Counted from the stretch's first letter, positions 15,713 to 22,846 are shown. The stretch: DNA of 35,280 nt from an uncultured Eubacteriales bacterium (GCA_900548115.1 URJL01000021.1:1-35280), one strand, 5' to 3'. Numbers and translations: made by a program. Notes: a model not told the origin generated them from the letters alone.

Positions 15713-16366
15713 TTATGGCGTAATTTTTGAATTAAAATGAAAAAAACCCGTTTCTGACGCGATTTTTCGCCCGTTTTCCTCGTCGCAAAGCACCTCCAAA
15801 TGCTCGCGCGTCTTGCGGCTTTCCTCGGGATCTTTGCCCGAAAGCCCTGCAACGGCAAAGGAAATCGACGGTAAAAGGGTCGGAAGAACCGTGTCGATAA
15901 ACGATATTTCGTTGCGAAAATTCAAGATCAAACTGTTCCCGCAGCACCCCGCGCGGCTGCGAGTCGGGGTACAGACGCTTTTGTTTCGTTTATGTACACG
16001 ATTTTGGACACGGTTTTGTTCATAATTTCCGATCGAACCCGCACCGCTTAAATTGATCGAAAAAAACACCGCCTCACTGTCGCAGATGTTCGCCGTAAGC
16101 TCGGGGATCACATCGTCGGACGCAAAACCGTCCCCGCCCAGCGTCAGAACCAGATCGCATGTTTTGCACAAATGATACAGCTTTTCGCGGCAAAGCCGCA
16201 ATTTTTCCTTGTCGCCGCGCGAAAGAAGCGCTGTATGATAACCGGCGGGCGCGTATCCGCTTTCCTTGAGATAGGTGCTGACGGCAGAACAGCATCCCAC
16301 CGACTTTGAAAGCTCCGCAATATCCCGTCCGCAGCAAAGTATGCCGAAGCCCGGCATATCGGTCAT
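15713..16366 (-). CDS. Divergent MogA/MoaB-like (molybdopterin-binding fold) protein
   Basis: The protein has 217 residues. The order of segments matches MogA/MoaB: an N-terminal strand GFGILCCGRD; VGCCSAVSTYLKESGYAPAG; CDLVLTLGGDGFASDDVIPE in place of the usual 'DLVLTTGGTG-x-x-x-RDVTPEA'; then TRSRAGCCGNSLILNFRN corresponding to 'SRAVAGIRGKTLIVNLPG'; and FIDTVLPTLLPSISFAV. The key GGTG is changed to GGDG and the RD pair to DD, so adenylyltransferase activity is doubtful. An insertion around NRVQNRVHKRNKS and a C-terminal tail after LSGKD are extra. No other molybdenum-cofactor gene is in the window. It has its own promoter (16435-16463) and AAAGGATGGG ribosome site. Family assignment is by motif order only. 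Confidence 0.6.
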   Translation of the reverse strand: MTDMPGFGILCCGRDIAELSKSVGCCSAVSTYLKESGYAPAGYHTALLSRGDKEKLRLCREKLYHLCKTCDLVLTLGGDGFASDDVIPELTANICDSEAVFFSINLSGAGSIGNYEQNRVQNRVHKRNKSVCTPTRSRAGCCGNSLILNFRNEISFIDTVLPTLLPSISFAVAGLSGKDPEESRKTREHLEVLCDEENGRKIASETGFFHFNSKITP

Positions 16367-16434
16367 GATTTATCCCATCCTTTCCGTAGTTTTTTTATCT
16401 GCCCTCCTTTCGCACCGAAGAGGGGGCAACTTTT

Positions 16435-16463
16435 ATTATACGGGAAAGCGCCGCGTCTTACAA
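16435..16463 (-). promoter_or_regulatory. Promoter of the MogA/MoaB-like gene
   Basis: On the minus strand TTGTAA (16463-16458) and TATAAT (16440-16435) are 17 bases apart, about 70 bases upstream of the start codon at 16366. Confidence 0.7.
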
Positions 16464-16606
16464 GAAAAAGCGTTCGCGCCTTTTTTCACCTTTGCGCGGA
16501 AAATCGCGCCTTTTCCCGCGCAAAACATCGCCGAAAAAACGAAAAAACAGACTTTCGGATGAAAAAGGACGCGCGATGTGTTTTTTTGGATCACGAAAAA
16601 AGTGCC

Positions 16607-16635
16607 TTGACATCGCGCCCGAAAAAGGGTATCAT
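16607..16635 (+). promoter_or_regulatory. Promoter of ribF (TTGACA-17-TATCAT)
   Basis: A perfect -35 TTGACA (16607-16612) and TATCAT (16630-16635) have 17-base spacing, giving a start near 16642 and a 55-base leader to ribF. That leader is too short for an FMN riboswitch. Confidence 0.8.
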
Positions 16636-16651
16636 TATAGTATAGAATAAT

Positions 16652-16678
16652 AAGCCCATTTTGAGGGCTTTTCTTATA
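16652..16678 (+). terminator. Attenuator-like hairpin in the ribF leader
   Basis: AAGCCC (16652-16657), a 7-base loop and GGGCTT (16665-16670) are followed by TTCTTATATATTT. It begins about 10 bases after the predicted transcription start, so it would act within the leader. The stem is only 6 bp, so it could be weak or incidental. Confidence 0.45.
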
Positions 16679-16696
16679 TATTTAACGGAGATTTTT

Positions 16697-17671
16697 ATGA
16701 TCACACTTTCAAATCCGCCGACAAAGGAATCCTTTCCCGCTCTTTTCGAAAAAGGCTGTGTTGCGGCGCTCGGAAATTTTGACGGCGTACATCGCGGACA
16801 TCAGAGCCTTATCCGTACCGCCGTCCGCGAAGCCGAGCGCGAAGGGCTTTTTTCCTGCGTCTACACCTTTCGCACCCACCCCGTTTCGTTTTTGGGACGC
16901 ACGCCGACGCTGATCACCAACAACGACGAAAAAGAAGAATTTTTACAAACGCTCGGCGTGGATATTTTCTTCCCCGACGATTTTTCGGCGGTTCGGGATT
17001 TGTCCTGCGCCGAATTTTGCGAAAAAATTTTGATTCGGGAACTGAATTGCAAGATCGCCGTGTGCGGAAGCAATTTTTCCTTCGGAAAAGACCGCGCGGG
17101 CGATTGTGAAACCTTGAAGCGCGAGATGGCAAAGCACGGCACGCGCGTTCTTATTGCGGAAAACGTACTGTACCGCGACCGCGACGGAAAAGAGGATATG
17201 ATCCATTCGACGGTCATTCGCCGCTTTATCGCCGAGGGCGATATGGAGAGCGCACGGGCGCTTCTGGGACGTCCGTTTTCGATCTATTATCCTGTTGTTC
17301 ACGGTCGTCATCTCGGGACAACGATCGGAATTCCCACCATCAATCAAGCCTTTGAGGGCACCAAGCTCAAGCCGAAAAACGGCGTATATGCCTGTATTTG
17401 CACGATCGACGGGGAAAAATACATCGGTCTTTCCGATGTCGGCACAAAGCCGACCGTGACCGCAAACGAAAAGGATGCGCCCATCCTCTGTGAGACGCAC
17501 ATCCTCGATTATCACGGCGATCTGTACGGACACAGCGTGAAGATCGAATTTTACACCCGCCTGCGCGACGAGAAAAAATTTTCGTCTCTCGAGGAGCTGG
17601 TCGCCGAGATCCGCCGCAATATCGAACAGGCAAAGCATTATTTCGAAAAGGAAGGGGGACTTGCAAAATGA
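16697..17671 (+). CDS. ribF: Bifunctional riboflavin kinase / FAD synthetase
   Basis: The protein has 324 residues from the ATG at 16697, which follows ACGGAG; an upstream in-frame ATG at 16661 falls in the leader hairpin. The N-terminal FAD synthetase half has the nucleotidyltransferase motif LGNFDGVHRGHQ (Asn27-His35 region) and the closing STVIRRFIAEGD. The C-terminal kinase half has GRPFSIYYPVVHGRHLG, TTIGIPTINQ in place of the usual 'G-x-PTAN', KNGVYACICTIDG, YIGLSDVGTKPTV and CETHILDY. It makes FMN and then FAD in the cytoplasm. The stop overlaps the start of the next gene by 4 bases (ATGA), a sign of translational coupling with the carboxypeptidase homologue. Confidence 0.96.
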   Translation: MITLSNPPTKESFPALFEKGCVAALGNFDGVHRGHQSLIRTAVREAEREGLFSCVYTFRTHPVSFLGRTPTLITNNDEKEEFLQTLGVDIFFPDDFSAVRDLSCAEFCEKILIRELNCKIAVCGSNFSFGKDRAGDCETLKREMAKHGTRVLIAENVLYRDRDGKEDMIHSTVIRRFIAEGDMESARALLGRPFSIYYPVVHGRHLGTTIGIPTINQAFEGTKLKPKNGVYACICTIDGEKYIGLSDVGTKPTVTANEKDAPILCETHILDYHGDLYGHSVKIEFYTRLRDEKKFSSLEELVAEIRRNIEQAKHYFEKEGGLAK

Positions 17672-19056
17672 GAAAAAAGCGTTTCGGCGCGTTGCTTCTT
17701 TCCGCACTGTTTCTCCTTTCGGGGCTTTTTTCGTCGATCGTGTCGGCGGAAGGAACGGGCGAGCTTCTGACGGCGACTTCTCCGCGTCCTTTTTGCTATT
17801 ATGATAACCAAACGCTCTCGGCTTTTGCGGGGCTGGAAACGCCGCACACCGAGGCGGTGAGCAGTCTTGCCGTCAATTTGGAAACGGGGCTGATCGTCTA
17901 TGAGGACAACCCACGACAGCTCCTTTATCCCGCCTCGACCGTAAAGCTCATGACCGCCATTGTGGCGATTGAGCACATTCCCGATCTTGAGACGGTGATC
18001 TATGCCTCCGAGACGGCGATCAACCGCACGACGGGAACGAAGCTTAACCCGACCCGCCCGATCAAGGCGGGCGAAGGCTTTACGGCGCGCGAGCTTTTGT
18101 ACGGACTTCTGGTCGTGGGCGCGAACGACGCCGCAAACGTCTTGGCGGAATATGTCGGCGGTTCGGTCGAGGATTTTTGTGCGCTTATGAATCAAAAAGC
18201 CGAAGAGATCGGCGCAAAGGACACGAACTTTACCAACCCCACGGGACTGCACGACGACAATATGGTGACGACAGCGTACGATACGGCGCTGATCGGGCAG
18301 TATGCCTATTATATCAACGAGATCGTCAAGATCGCAGGTTCGACCAATTATACGATCGAGGCGACCGACAAGACGAGCGACCGTCGGTATTTATACAACC
18401 GCAACCGCCTTATCCGCCGCGTCGAGGGCGAGACCGATTATTTTTATAAGGGCGCGATGGGGCTGAGCGCGGGCTATACGCCGCAGGGCGGAAACTGCGT
18501 TGTTGCCGTCGCAAAGCGCGAGGGGCTTTCGTATCTCACGGTCGTATTAAACGCGCCCGAGATCGAAAAGGAAAACTATGCTTATGCCGACAGCGTGACT
18601 TTGTTAAACGCCTGCTTTGATAATTTCGCGGTACAAAAGGCAGCGTCGGGCGGCGGAATGATCTGCGAGATTCCCGTAAGTCTTGCCGCCAAGGTCGATC
18701 ATGTCACCCTTTATGCCAAAGAGGATATCGTCTCGCTTCTTCCCGTCGGCTATCCGTCCGAGGACGTACAGCTCAAGCAGATGGTATACGAGGACGCGAA
18801 AGCGCCGATCCGCGAAGGGCAGACCTTCGGCGAGCTGGTCGCGACATACAGAGGCACGATCGTTTTGGGCAAGACCGAGCTTGTCGCCAACACGGCGGTT
18901 GACCGAAGCAATCTGCTTTACGCATTGAGCCTTTTGTCGGCGTTCTTCACAAGCCGGTGGTTTATTGTCGCCTTTATTACGGCGCTCGTTTTGTTTATCG
19001 TTTATTGCATTTTGTATTATAAGGCGTTTATGCGGAGACGGAATTTCCGACGGTGA
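17668..19056 (+). CDS. DacF-like D-Ala-D-Ala carboxypeptidase homologue with degenerate active site
   Basis: The protein has 462 residues. A signal peptide (about 1-28, ending near VSAEG) leads to an S11-type domain and a C-terminal membrane helix (about 432-452: FITALVLFIVYCILYY). The SxxK motif is intact (PASTVKLM; Ser90, Lys93). The second motif, normally S-x-N, reads GAN at 151-153 (LLVVGANDAANVLAE). The third, normally KTG, reads SAG at 267-269 (AMGLSAGYTPQGG). The surrounding sequence aligns well with DacF/PBP5, so these are substitutions, not frameshifts. Known enzymes need Ser/Lys of all three motifs, so catalysis is doubtful and a wall-binding or regulatory role is possible. It overlaps ribF by 4 bases. 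Confidence 0.92.
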   Translation: MRKKRFGALLLSALFLLSGLFSSIVSAEGTGELLTATSPRPFCYYDNQTLSAFAGLETPHTEAVSSLAVNLETGLIVYEDNPRQLLYPASTVKLMTAIVAIEHIPDLETVIYASETAINRTTGTKLNPTRPIKAGEGFTARELLYGLLVVGANDAANVLAEYVGGSVEDFCALMNQKAEEIGAKDTNFTNPTGLHDDNMVTTAYDTALIGQYAYYINEIVKIAGSTNYTIEATDKTSDRRYLYNRNRLIRRVEGETDYFYKGAMGLSAGYTPQGGNCVVAVAKREGLSYLTVVLNAPEIEKENYAYADSVTLLNACFDNFAVQKAASGGGMICEIPVSLAAKVDHVTLYAKEDIVSLLPVGYPSEDVQLKQMVYEDAKAPIREGQTFGELVATYRGTIVLGKTELVANTAVDRSNLLYALSLLSAFFTSRWFIVAFITALVLFIVYCILYYKAFMRRRNFRR

Positions 19057-19082
19057 CGAAGAGAGTGAGCGCAAAACCACGC

Positions 19083-19111
19083 AAAAACAGAGCCGTAGCG
19101 GCTCTGTTTTT
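19083..19111. terminator. Bidirectional terminator
   Basis: AAAAACAGAGCCG (19083-19095) and CGGCTCTGTTTTT (19099-19111) form a 13-bp perfect stem with a TAG loop between the convergent carboxypeptidase homologue and the TauE/SafE gene. Confidence 0.93.
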
Positions 19112-19132
19112 GCGTTATGCGTTATGCGTTAT
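19112..19132. repeat. GCGTTAT x3 tandem heptamer
   Basis: Three perfect head-to-tail copies lie directly after the terminator hairpin and 10 bases before the TauE/SafE stop codon. They are non-coding and probably a slippage product. Confidence 0.9.
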
Positions 19133-19141
19133 GCGTCGGAT

Positions 19142-19918
19142 TTATTTTATCAGCGAAAAACCGAGTACGACGATGCCCAAAATCAAAAGAATAACGCCGG
19201 TCGCGCGGTTCAGGGTCTTGGGGCTTGCTTTGTTGGCGATAACGGCGGCAAGGCGGGCGAAGATCAGCGTAAAAACAACGCAAAGGATAAAAGGGAGCGC
19301 CTCGGGCAATTCGCCGATGGCGAAATGGGAGACCGAACCGGTAAGGGCGGTGAAGGTCATGATGAAAACGCTTGTGCCGACGGCGGTCTTCAGCTCGTAC
19401 CCCAAAACGCTCGTCAGAAGAAGGAGCATCATCATGCCGCCGCCCGCACCGATAAAGCCGCAGATGAAGCCGACCAAAGCGCCGCACAGGGCGGATTTTA
19501 CGATTCGTGCGTTCTTTGAACCTTTTCCCATGTCGTCTTTGGTCGTCATGACGGGACGTATAATGAATTTTATGCCCAAAAGCATGGTCATAAAGACCGA
19601 AAAATTGCCCATGGTCGCCGACGGGACAAGACTGGAAACATAGCTTCCGACCATCGTGAACAACAGGACAAACAGCATCATGACCGAGCCGTTTTTAATA
19701 TCAAGATTTTTGTTTTTGCCGTAGGTATAAGCCGAGACGGCGCTTGCCGGAACGTCTGATGCAAGGGCGATGCCGACGGCGGTGTACGGCTCGATGCCGA
19801 GGAAGGTGACGAGCATAGGGGTGATGACCGCCGCCGCGCTCATGCCGGCAAAGCCGGTGCCGAGCCCCGCGCCGATTCCGGCAAAAAGACAGATGAGAAC
19901 CGTGAAAAGTGTATGCAT
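19142..19918 (-). CDS. TauE/SafE-family membrane transporter
   Basis: The protein has 258 residues with about eight hydrophobic segments. The two inverted family repeats are visible: an N-terminal FAGIGAGLGTGFAGMSAAAVITPML and a second GALVGFICGFIGAGGGMMMLLLLTSVLGYE with KTAVGTSVFIM. TauE/SafE proteins export or import small organic or sulfur anions (sulfoacetate, sulfite, sulfonates), but the substrate here cannot be read from sequence. It begins 9 bases after the MarR-type regulator stops, so the two form an operon and the regulator probably controls this transporter. It ends at a shared bidirectional terminator. Confidence 0.93.
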   Translation of the reverse strand: MHTLFTVLICLFAGIGAGLGTGFAGMSAAAVITPMLVTFLGIEPYTAVGIALASDVPASAVSAYTYGKNKNLDIKNGSVMMLFVLLFTMVGSYVSSLVPSATMGNFSVFMTMLLGIKFIIRPVMTTKDDMGKGSKNARIVKSALCGALVGFICGFIGAGGGMMMLLLLTSVLGYELKTAVGTSVFIMTFTALTGSVSHFAIGELPEALPFILCVVFTLIFARLAAVIANKASPKTLNRATGVILLILGIVVLGFSLIK

Positions 19919-19927
19919 GTGTTCGGA

Positions 19928-20386
19928 TCATTCCTTTCTTTCGTTTTGCGGACCGCCGGCAAGCCCGCTGCGGAGATTTTGTTCGATTTTTTTGTGCAGT
20001 GCCAAAAGCGTTTCTTTTTCTTCGTCGGAGAATCCTTTGAAGAGAAGCGCGGCGAACTCCTCCTGCACCTCCCGACCGAAGGTCACGACGGGCAAGGCGA
20101 GAGGGGGGAGGGAAAGATGGACGCTCTTTTTGTCGCCCTTTTCGTGCGCTCCGGTCAAAAGCCCCTTTTCGCAAAGGCTTGCGACCGACATTGAGACCTG
20201 CGATTTCGGAATCTTTCGGATCCGTACAATCTGCGCGGCGGTGTCAAAGCCCGGGTTGTTTGCCAAAAAAAGCAAAATGTCGACCTCGGCGGCGGACAGA
20301 GAAAACGCTTTCATAATGCGCTTTCGATAATCGGTGTAGCGGCTTTCAAGGGAAAGCGTGTACTCCCAGAAAGCATTGATGGGCAT
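19928..20386 (-). CDS. MarR-family transcriptional regulator
   Basis: The protein has 152 residues. The winged helix reads SLSAAEVDILLFLANNPGFD, AAQIVRIRKIPKSQVSMSVAS (recognition helix region), LCEKGLLTGAHEKGDKKSVHLSL (wing), and then the dimerisation helix EEFAALLFKGFSDEEKETLLALHKKIEQNL. MarR proteins usually repress their own operon and are released by a small ligand. The promoter just upstream carries a GTTC-N6-GAAC palindrome in its spacer, consistent with autorepression of this gene and the downstream transporter. Confidence 0.93.
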   Translation of the reverse strand: MPINAFWEYTLSLESRYTDYRKRIMKAFSLSAAEVDILLFLANNPGFDTAAQIVRIRKIPKSQVSMSVASLCEKGLLTGAHEKGDKKSVHLSLPPLALPVVTFGREVQEEFAALLFKGFSDEEKETLLALHKKIEQNLRSGLAGGPQNERKE

Positions 20387-20424
20387 GGTGATTTTTCATT
20401 CCTCTCATGTTTAAGGATGAATTT

Positions 20425-20453
20425 ATTATAGTTCAAAATAGAACAATATTCAA
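20425..20453 (-). promoter_or_regulatory. Promoter of marR-tauE with an overlapping palindromic operator
   Basis: On the minus strand TTGAAT (20453-20448) and TATAAT (20430-20425) have a 17-base spacer. Within that spacer GTTC-TATTTT-GAAC (20444-20431) forms an inverted repeat, placed so that a bound MarR dimer would block RNA polymerase. Confidence 0.75.
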
Positions 20454-20506
20454 GAGCTGTTTGTTGCCGAATCGGTTTGAAAATGTGAACACGCCCCGTT
20501 ACCTGC

Positions 20507-20552
20507 GCACAAACACGGTAAAGCCGAGTGCACAAATACGGTAAGACCGATT
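20507..20552. repeat. Imperfect tandem 23-bp repeat
   Basis: GCACAAACACGGTAAAGCCG.. (20507-20529) and GCACAAATACGGTAAGACCG.. (20530-20552) are about 80 per cent identical. They lie between the marR promoter and the tRNA-Thr promoter, with no gene of their own. Confidence 0.75.
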
Positions 20553-20598
20553 GTTTGAAAAAAATATTCTCTTTCACTTTCTTTTTTTCGAATAACTC

Positions 20599-20627
20599 TT
20601 GACAAATGCCGACAAAACCGTTATAAT
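20599..20627 (+). promoter_or_regulatory. Consensus promoter of tRNA-Thr(CGT)
   Basis: TTGACA (20599-20604), 17 bases, TATAAT (20622-20627): a full consensus, as expected for a tRNA gene, giving a start near 20634. Confidence 0.9.
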
Positions 20628-20652
20628 ATTATCTGTTCGGACACGTTCGAAT

Positions 20653-20727
20653 GCTGGTGTAGCACAGTGGTAGTGCAGCTGATTCGTAATCAGCAGGTCG
20701 TGAGTTCAATCCTCACCACCAGCTCCA
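20653..20727 (+). tRNA. tRNA-Thr (CGT anticodon)
   Basis: Acceptor GCTGGTG (20653-20659) pairs with CACCAGC (20717-20723). The anticodon arm GCTGA-TTCGTAA-TCAGC gives anticodon CGT, and the T-arm contains AGTTCAATCCT. The discriminator is T at 20724 and CCA is encoded at 20725-20727. It is a single tRNA with its own promoter. Confidence 0.96.
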
Positions 20728-20862
20728 TTTTTGAAAACGGCTTCTTTTTACGGTTCGTGCCGCGAAAAGGGGTCTGTTTTTTTATTTTGACGGGCAAAAA
20801 GCTTCGAAGAAATTGCTCGAAACGTCCCGCACGGGAAATTCAGCCGAAAGAGAAAAAACAAA

Positions 20863-21555
20863 ATGAACACGACCGTTTATTATGAGGATGCTTCGCTGAT
20901 CCTCTTGAATAAGCCCGTCGGCGTGCTTTCACAAGGCGACGATTCGGGCGATGAAGCCATGACCGATTTTGTTCTTGCCCGCGAGAGGGAACGCGGCGAA
21001 ACGCCGTATGTCGGCGTTGTACACCGCCTTGACCGCAATGTCGGCGGCGTTATGGTGTATGCCAAAAAGAAGGAAACGGCGGCGGCACTTTCGGAGGTGG
21101 TGGGGGACAAGGGAAAATTCCGCAAGGAATATCTTGCCGTCGTACACGGCGTGCCGCAGGAGAAAGAGGAAACGTTCGTCGACTACATTTCGAAAGCTCC
21201 GTTTGATTCCAAGGTCAGCGTATCGGCAACGAAGAAGAAGGGCGCAAAGGAGGCGTCGCTGTCGTATCGGCTTCTCTCGACCGACGGCGTACTTTCGCTG
21301 GTGCTGATCCGCCTGCATACAGGAAGAACGCACCAGATTCGCGCCCAGTTTGCGTATCACGGTCTTCCGCTCGTCGGCGACAAAAAGTACGGCGCGCACG
21401 ACACGGCACACACCATCGGTCTTCACGCTTTCCGCCTTACGTTTTCCCATCCCGTAACGGGAAAGACACTTTGCGGCGAATCGATCCCCGACGAGAGCTT
21501 TCCGTTTTCTTCGGATAAGCTTTTCAACGCCCTTGCCGCCCTTGCGGAGGAATAA
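20863..21555 (+). CDS. RluA-family pseudouridine synthase
   Basis: The protein has 230 residues, short because it lacks an S4 domain. It begins with VYYEDASLILLNKPVGVLSQ, the usual 'D-x-L-x-x-x-N-K-P-x-G' opening. The catalytic motif is VVHRLDRNVGG with Asp57. It continues with YLAVVHG, SLSYRLLSTDGVLSLVLIRLHTGRTHQIRAQFAYHGLPLVGDKKYG and LHAFRLTFSHPVTGK. The substrate (rRNA or tRNA position) cannot be told from sequence. It follows tRNA-Thr by 135 bases without a terminator, so read-through expression is possible. Confidence 0.95.
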   Translation: MNTTVYYEDASLILLNKPVGVLSQGDDSGDEAMTDFVLARERERGETPYVGVVHRLDRNVGGVMVYAKKKETAAALSEVVGDKGKFRKEYLAVVHGVPQEKEETFVDYISKAPFDSKVSVSATKKKGAKEASLSYRLLSTDGVLSLVLIRLHTGRTHQIRAQFAYHGLPLVGDKKYGAHDTAHTIGLHAFRLTFSHPVTGKTLCGESIPDESFPFSSDKLFNALAALAEE

Positions 21556-21579
21556 GGAAAACGATTTCGATAAAAAAGA

Positions 21580-21610
21580 AAGAACTCCGCCGAAAGGCGG
21601 GGTTCTTCTT
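21580..21610. terminator. Hairpin terminator between the synthase and the peptide gene
   Basis: AAGAACTCCGCC (21580-21591), a GAAA loop and GGCGGGGTTCTT (21596-21607). On the minus strand it is followed by a T-rich tract (TTCTTTCTTTTTTA), so it is a good end for the small peptide gene. On the plus strand it lies just after the synthase. Confidence 0.85.
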
Positions 21611-21643
21611 GAAGAAAAAATGTAATTTTACACAAACACCGAT

Positions 21644-21664
21644 AGCGACATCGAAAATGTCGCT
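21644..21664. repeat. 8-bp inverted repeat AGCGACAT/ATGTCGCT
   Basis: A perfect 8-bp inverted repeat with a 5-base loop in the 3' region of the small peptide gene. There is no T run, so it is not a classical terminator; it may stabilise the transcript end. Confidence 0.6.
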
Positions 21665-21701
21665 TAAAAAACGGTATTATACAGAATCGGTGCGGGAAAA
21701 A

Positions 21702-21851
21702 TCAGCCCCAGGTGTTGCTGTTGATTTCGTTGTCGCGCGCGTGACTGTTTGGATCGTTGTCGATCGGACCGAACGAGCTTAAAACCGTGATGCTTTCCGC
21801 CGATTCAAAGGAGATAAGCTCCAATGCGGGGGTTTCGTACGTCATTTTCAT
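21702..21851 (-). CDS. Free-standing 49-residue peptide gene
   Basis: The frame gives 49 residues from the ATG at 21851 after GGAGGT (spacing about 9). It starts MKMTYETPALELISFESAES and continues ITVLSSFGPIDNDPN, then SHARDNEINSNTWG. It has its own TTTACA-17-TATAAT promoter and a downstream terminator, so it is a complete monocistronic unit. The plan (a 'Y-x-x-P-x-L-E-x-I-x-F-E-S-A-E-x-I-T' leader-like half, then a Ser/Asn/Asp/Gly-rich tail ending WG) resembles short peptides common in gut clostridia, some suspected to be ribosomally made modified or secreted peptides. No modification enzyme, transporter or peptidase is adjacent. There is no Cys and no signal peptide. Function unknown. Confidence 0.72.
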   Translation of the reverse strand: MKMTYETPALELISFESAESITVLSSFGPIDNDPNSHARDNEINSNTWG

Positions 21852-21897
21852 CAAATTATACCTCCGAAGAGAATACCTACACTGTTTGAATAATCTC

Positions 21898-21926
21898 ATT
21901 ATAGCACGGCGAAGAGGGTTTGTAAA
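21898..21926 (-). promoter_or_regulatory. Promoter of the 49-residue peptide gene
   Basis: On the minus strand TTTACA (21926-21921) and TATAAT (21903-21898) are 17 bases apart, giving a start near 21891 and a 40-base leader with GGAGG. Confidence 0.8.
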
Positions 21927-21975
21927 GGGCTTTTTGAAAAAAACTTTCGAAAACGGACGATTTTGTCAAAAGCGC

Positions 21976-22674
21976 TCACCTTTTGTGTTTTTCACAGAAA
22001 CGATAATAGATCCATATGCCGACACCCGATATGGCGACGGTCACGGCAAAGACGATGATTGCCGCAAGATAATTTTTCGAGGAAAGCGCATGCCCGCCGA
22101 CGGTCGAACTGAGAATCGACGGAAGACGCCCGATCAGAGAAAAGATCAGCCAGCGGCGTGTGCCGATGTCGGTCAGTCCCGCAAAGTAGCAAAGCAGATC
22201 TTTCGGCGTTCCGGGAATCGTGTATAAAAAGAACAAAATCGCCTCGCGCTTCGGCGAATTGTGCAAAAATTTCAGCGATTCGATCTTTTCCTTCGAAAAG
22301 AAGATCTCAACCGCCCGCACGCCGAAACGGCGCACGAAGAAAAAGACGATCGCGCCGCCGATCCATGCACCGGCAAGATTCAAGATCGTTCCCTCGACCG
22401 CACCGAAGGCATATCCTGCGAAAATTTCAAACGGTTCGCCGGGGATGACGGCAAAAAACACCTGAAGCGCGACAAGTCCCGTATAACAGAGCCGACCCCA
22501 TATGCCGAAGCCGTCGAGCCACGCTTTAAACCGTTCGGGTTCGGAAAGCGAGCGGACGAGCGGTTTGCCCAGAAACAGAACGACAAAAACCGACAGAAGG
22601 AAAAACAGACCGACCGCGATGCCCGCGACGGCTTTTTGCTGTTTTTTTGTAAGCTCCCGTTTTGTTCTGCGCAA
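21976..22674 (-). CDS. TVP38/TMEM64 (VTT-domain) membrane protein
   Basis: The protein has 232 residues from a TTG at 22674 that follows GGAGGGG. Five or six hydrophobic segments are present. The family core is clear: FFAVIPGEPFEIFAGYAFG, then GAWIGGAIVFFFVRRFG, and a second half with LYTIPGTPKDLLCYFAGLTDI and LIGRLPSILSSTVGGHAL. These 'P-G-x-P' re-entrant motifs define the VTT/DedA superfamily, whose members include lipid scramblases and small-molecule transporters. The substrate is not predictable. It has its own promoter and is divergent from the DMT transporter. Confidence 0.92.
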   Translation of the reverse strand: MRRTKRELTKKQQKAVAGIAVGLFFLLSVFVVLFLGKPLVRSLSEPERFKAWLDGFGIWGRLCYTGLVALQVFFAVIPGEPFEIFAGYAFGAVEGTILNLAGAWIGGAIVFFFVRRFGVRAVEIFFSKEKIESLKFLHNSPKREAILFFLYTIPGTPKDLLCYFAGLTDIGTRRWLIFSLIGRLPSILSSTVGGHALSSKNYLAAIIVFAVTVAISGVGIWIYYRFCEKHKR

Positions 22675-22717
22675 ACGTTACCCCTCCCGTCTTTTCGAAA
22701 TTTTCTTTATTATCGGT

Positions 22718-22746
22718 ATTTTACCACCGATTCCTCGAAATTTCAA
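22718..22746 (-). promoter_or_regulatory. Promoter of the VTT-domain gene
   Basis: On the minus strand TTGAAA (22746-22741) and TAAAAT (22723-22718) are 17 bases apart, 44 bases ahead of the TTG start. Confidence 0.65.
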
Positions 22747-22785
22747 CCTTTCTTTGCTTTTTTCGCGGGAAAAAGTAAAAAACGA

Positions 22786-22814
22786 TTGACTTTCGAAAGG
22801 CGAAAGAGTATAAT
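22786..22814 (+). promoter_or_regulatory. Promoter of the DMT transporter (TTGACT-17-TATAAT)
   Basis: TTGACT (22786-22791) and TATAAT (22809-22814) have a 17-base spacer, with a start near 22821 and a leader of about 26 bases. It is divergent from the VTT promoter 40 bases away. Confidence 0.8.
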
Positions 22815-22846
22815 AAGTTCGATTTTGTGACGGAAAGAGGAGTTTT

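Noticed and set aside
16642..16697. FMN riboswitch in front of ribF
   Set aside because: The leader from the predicted start is only about 55 bases and contains none of the conserved RFN blocks.
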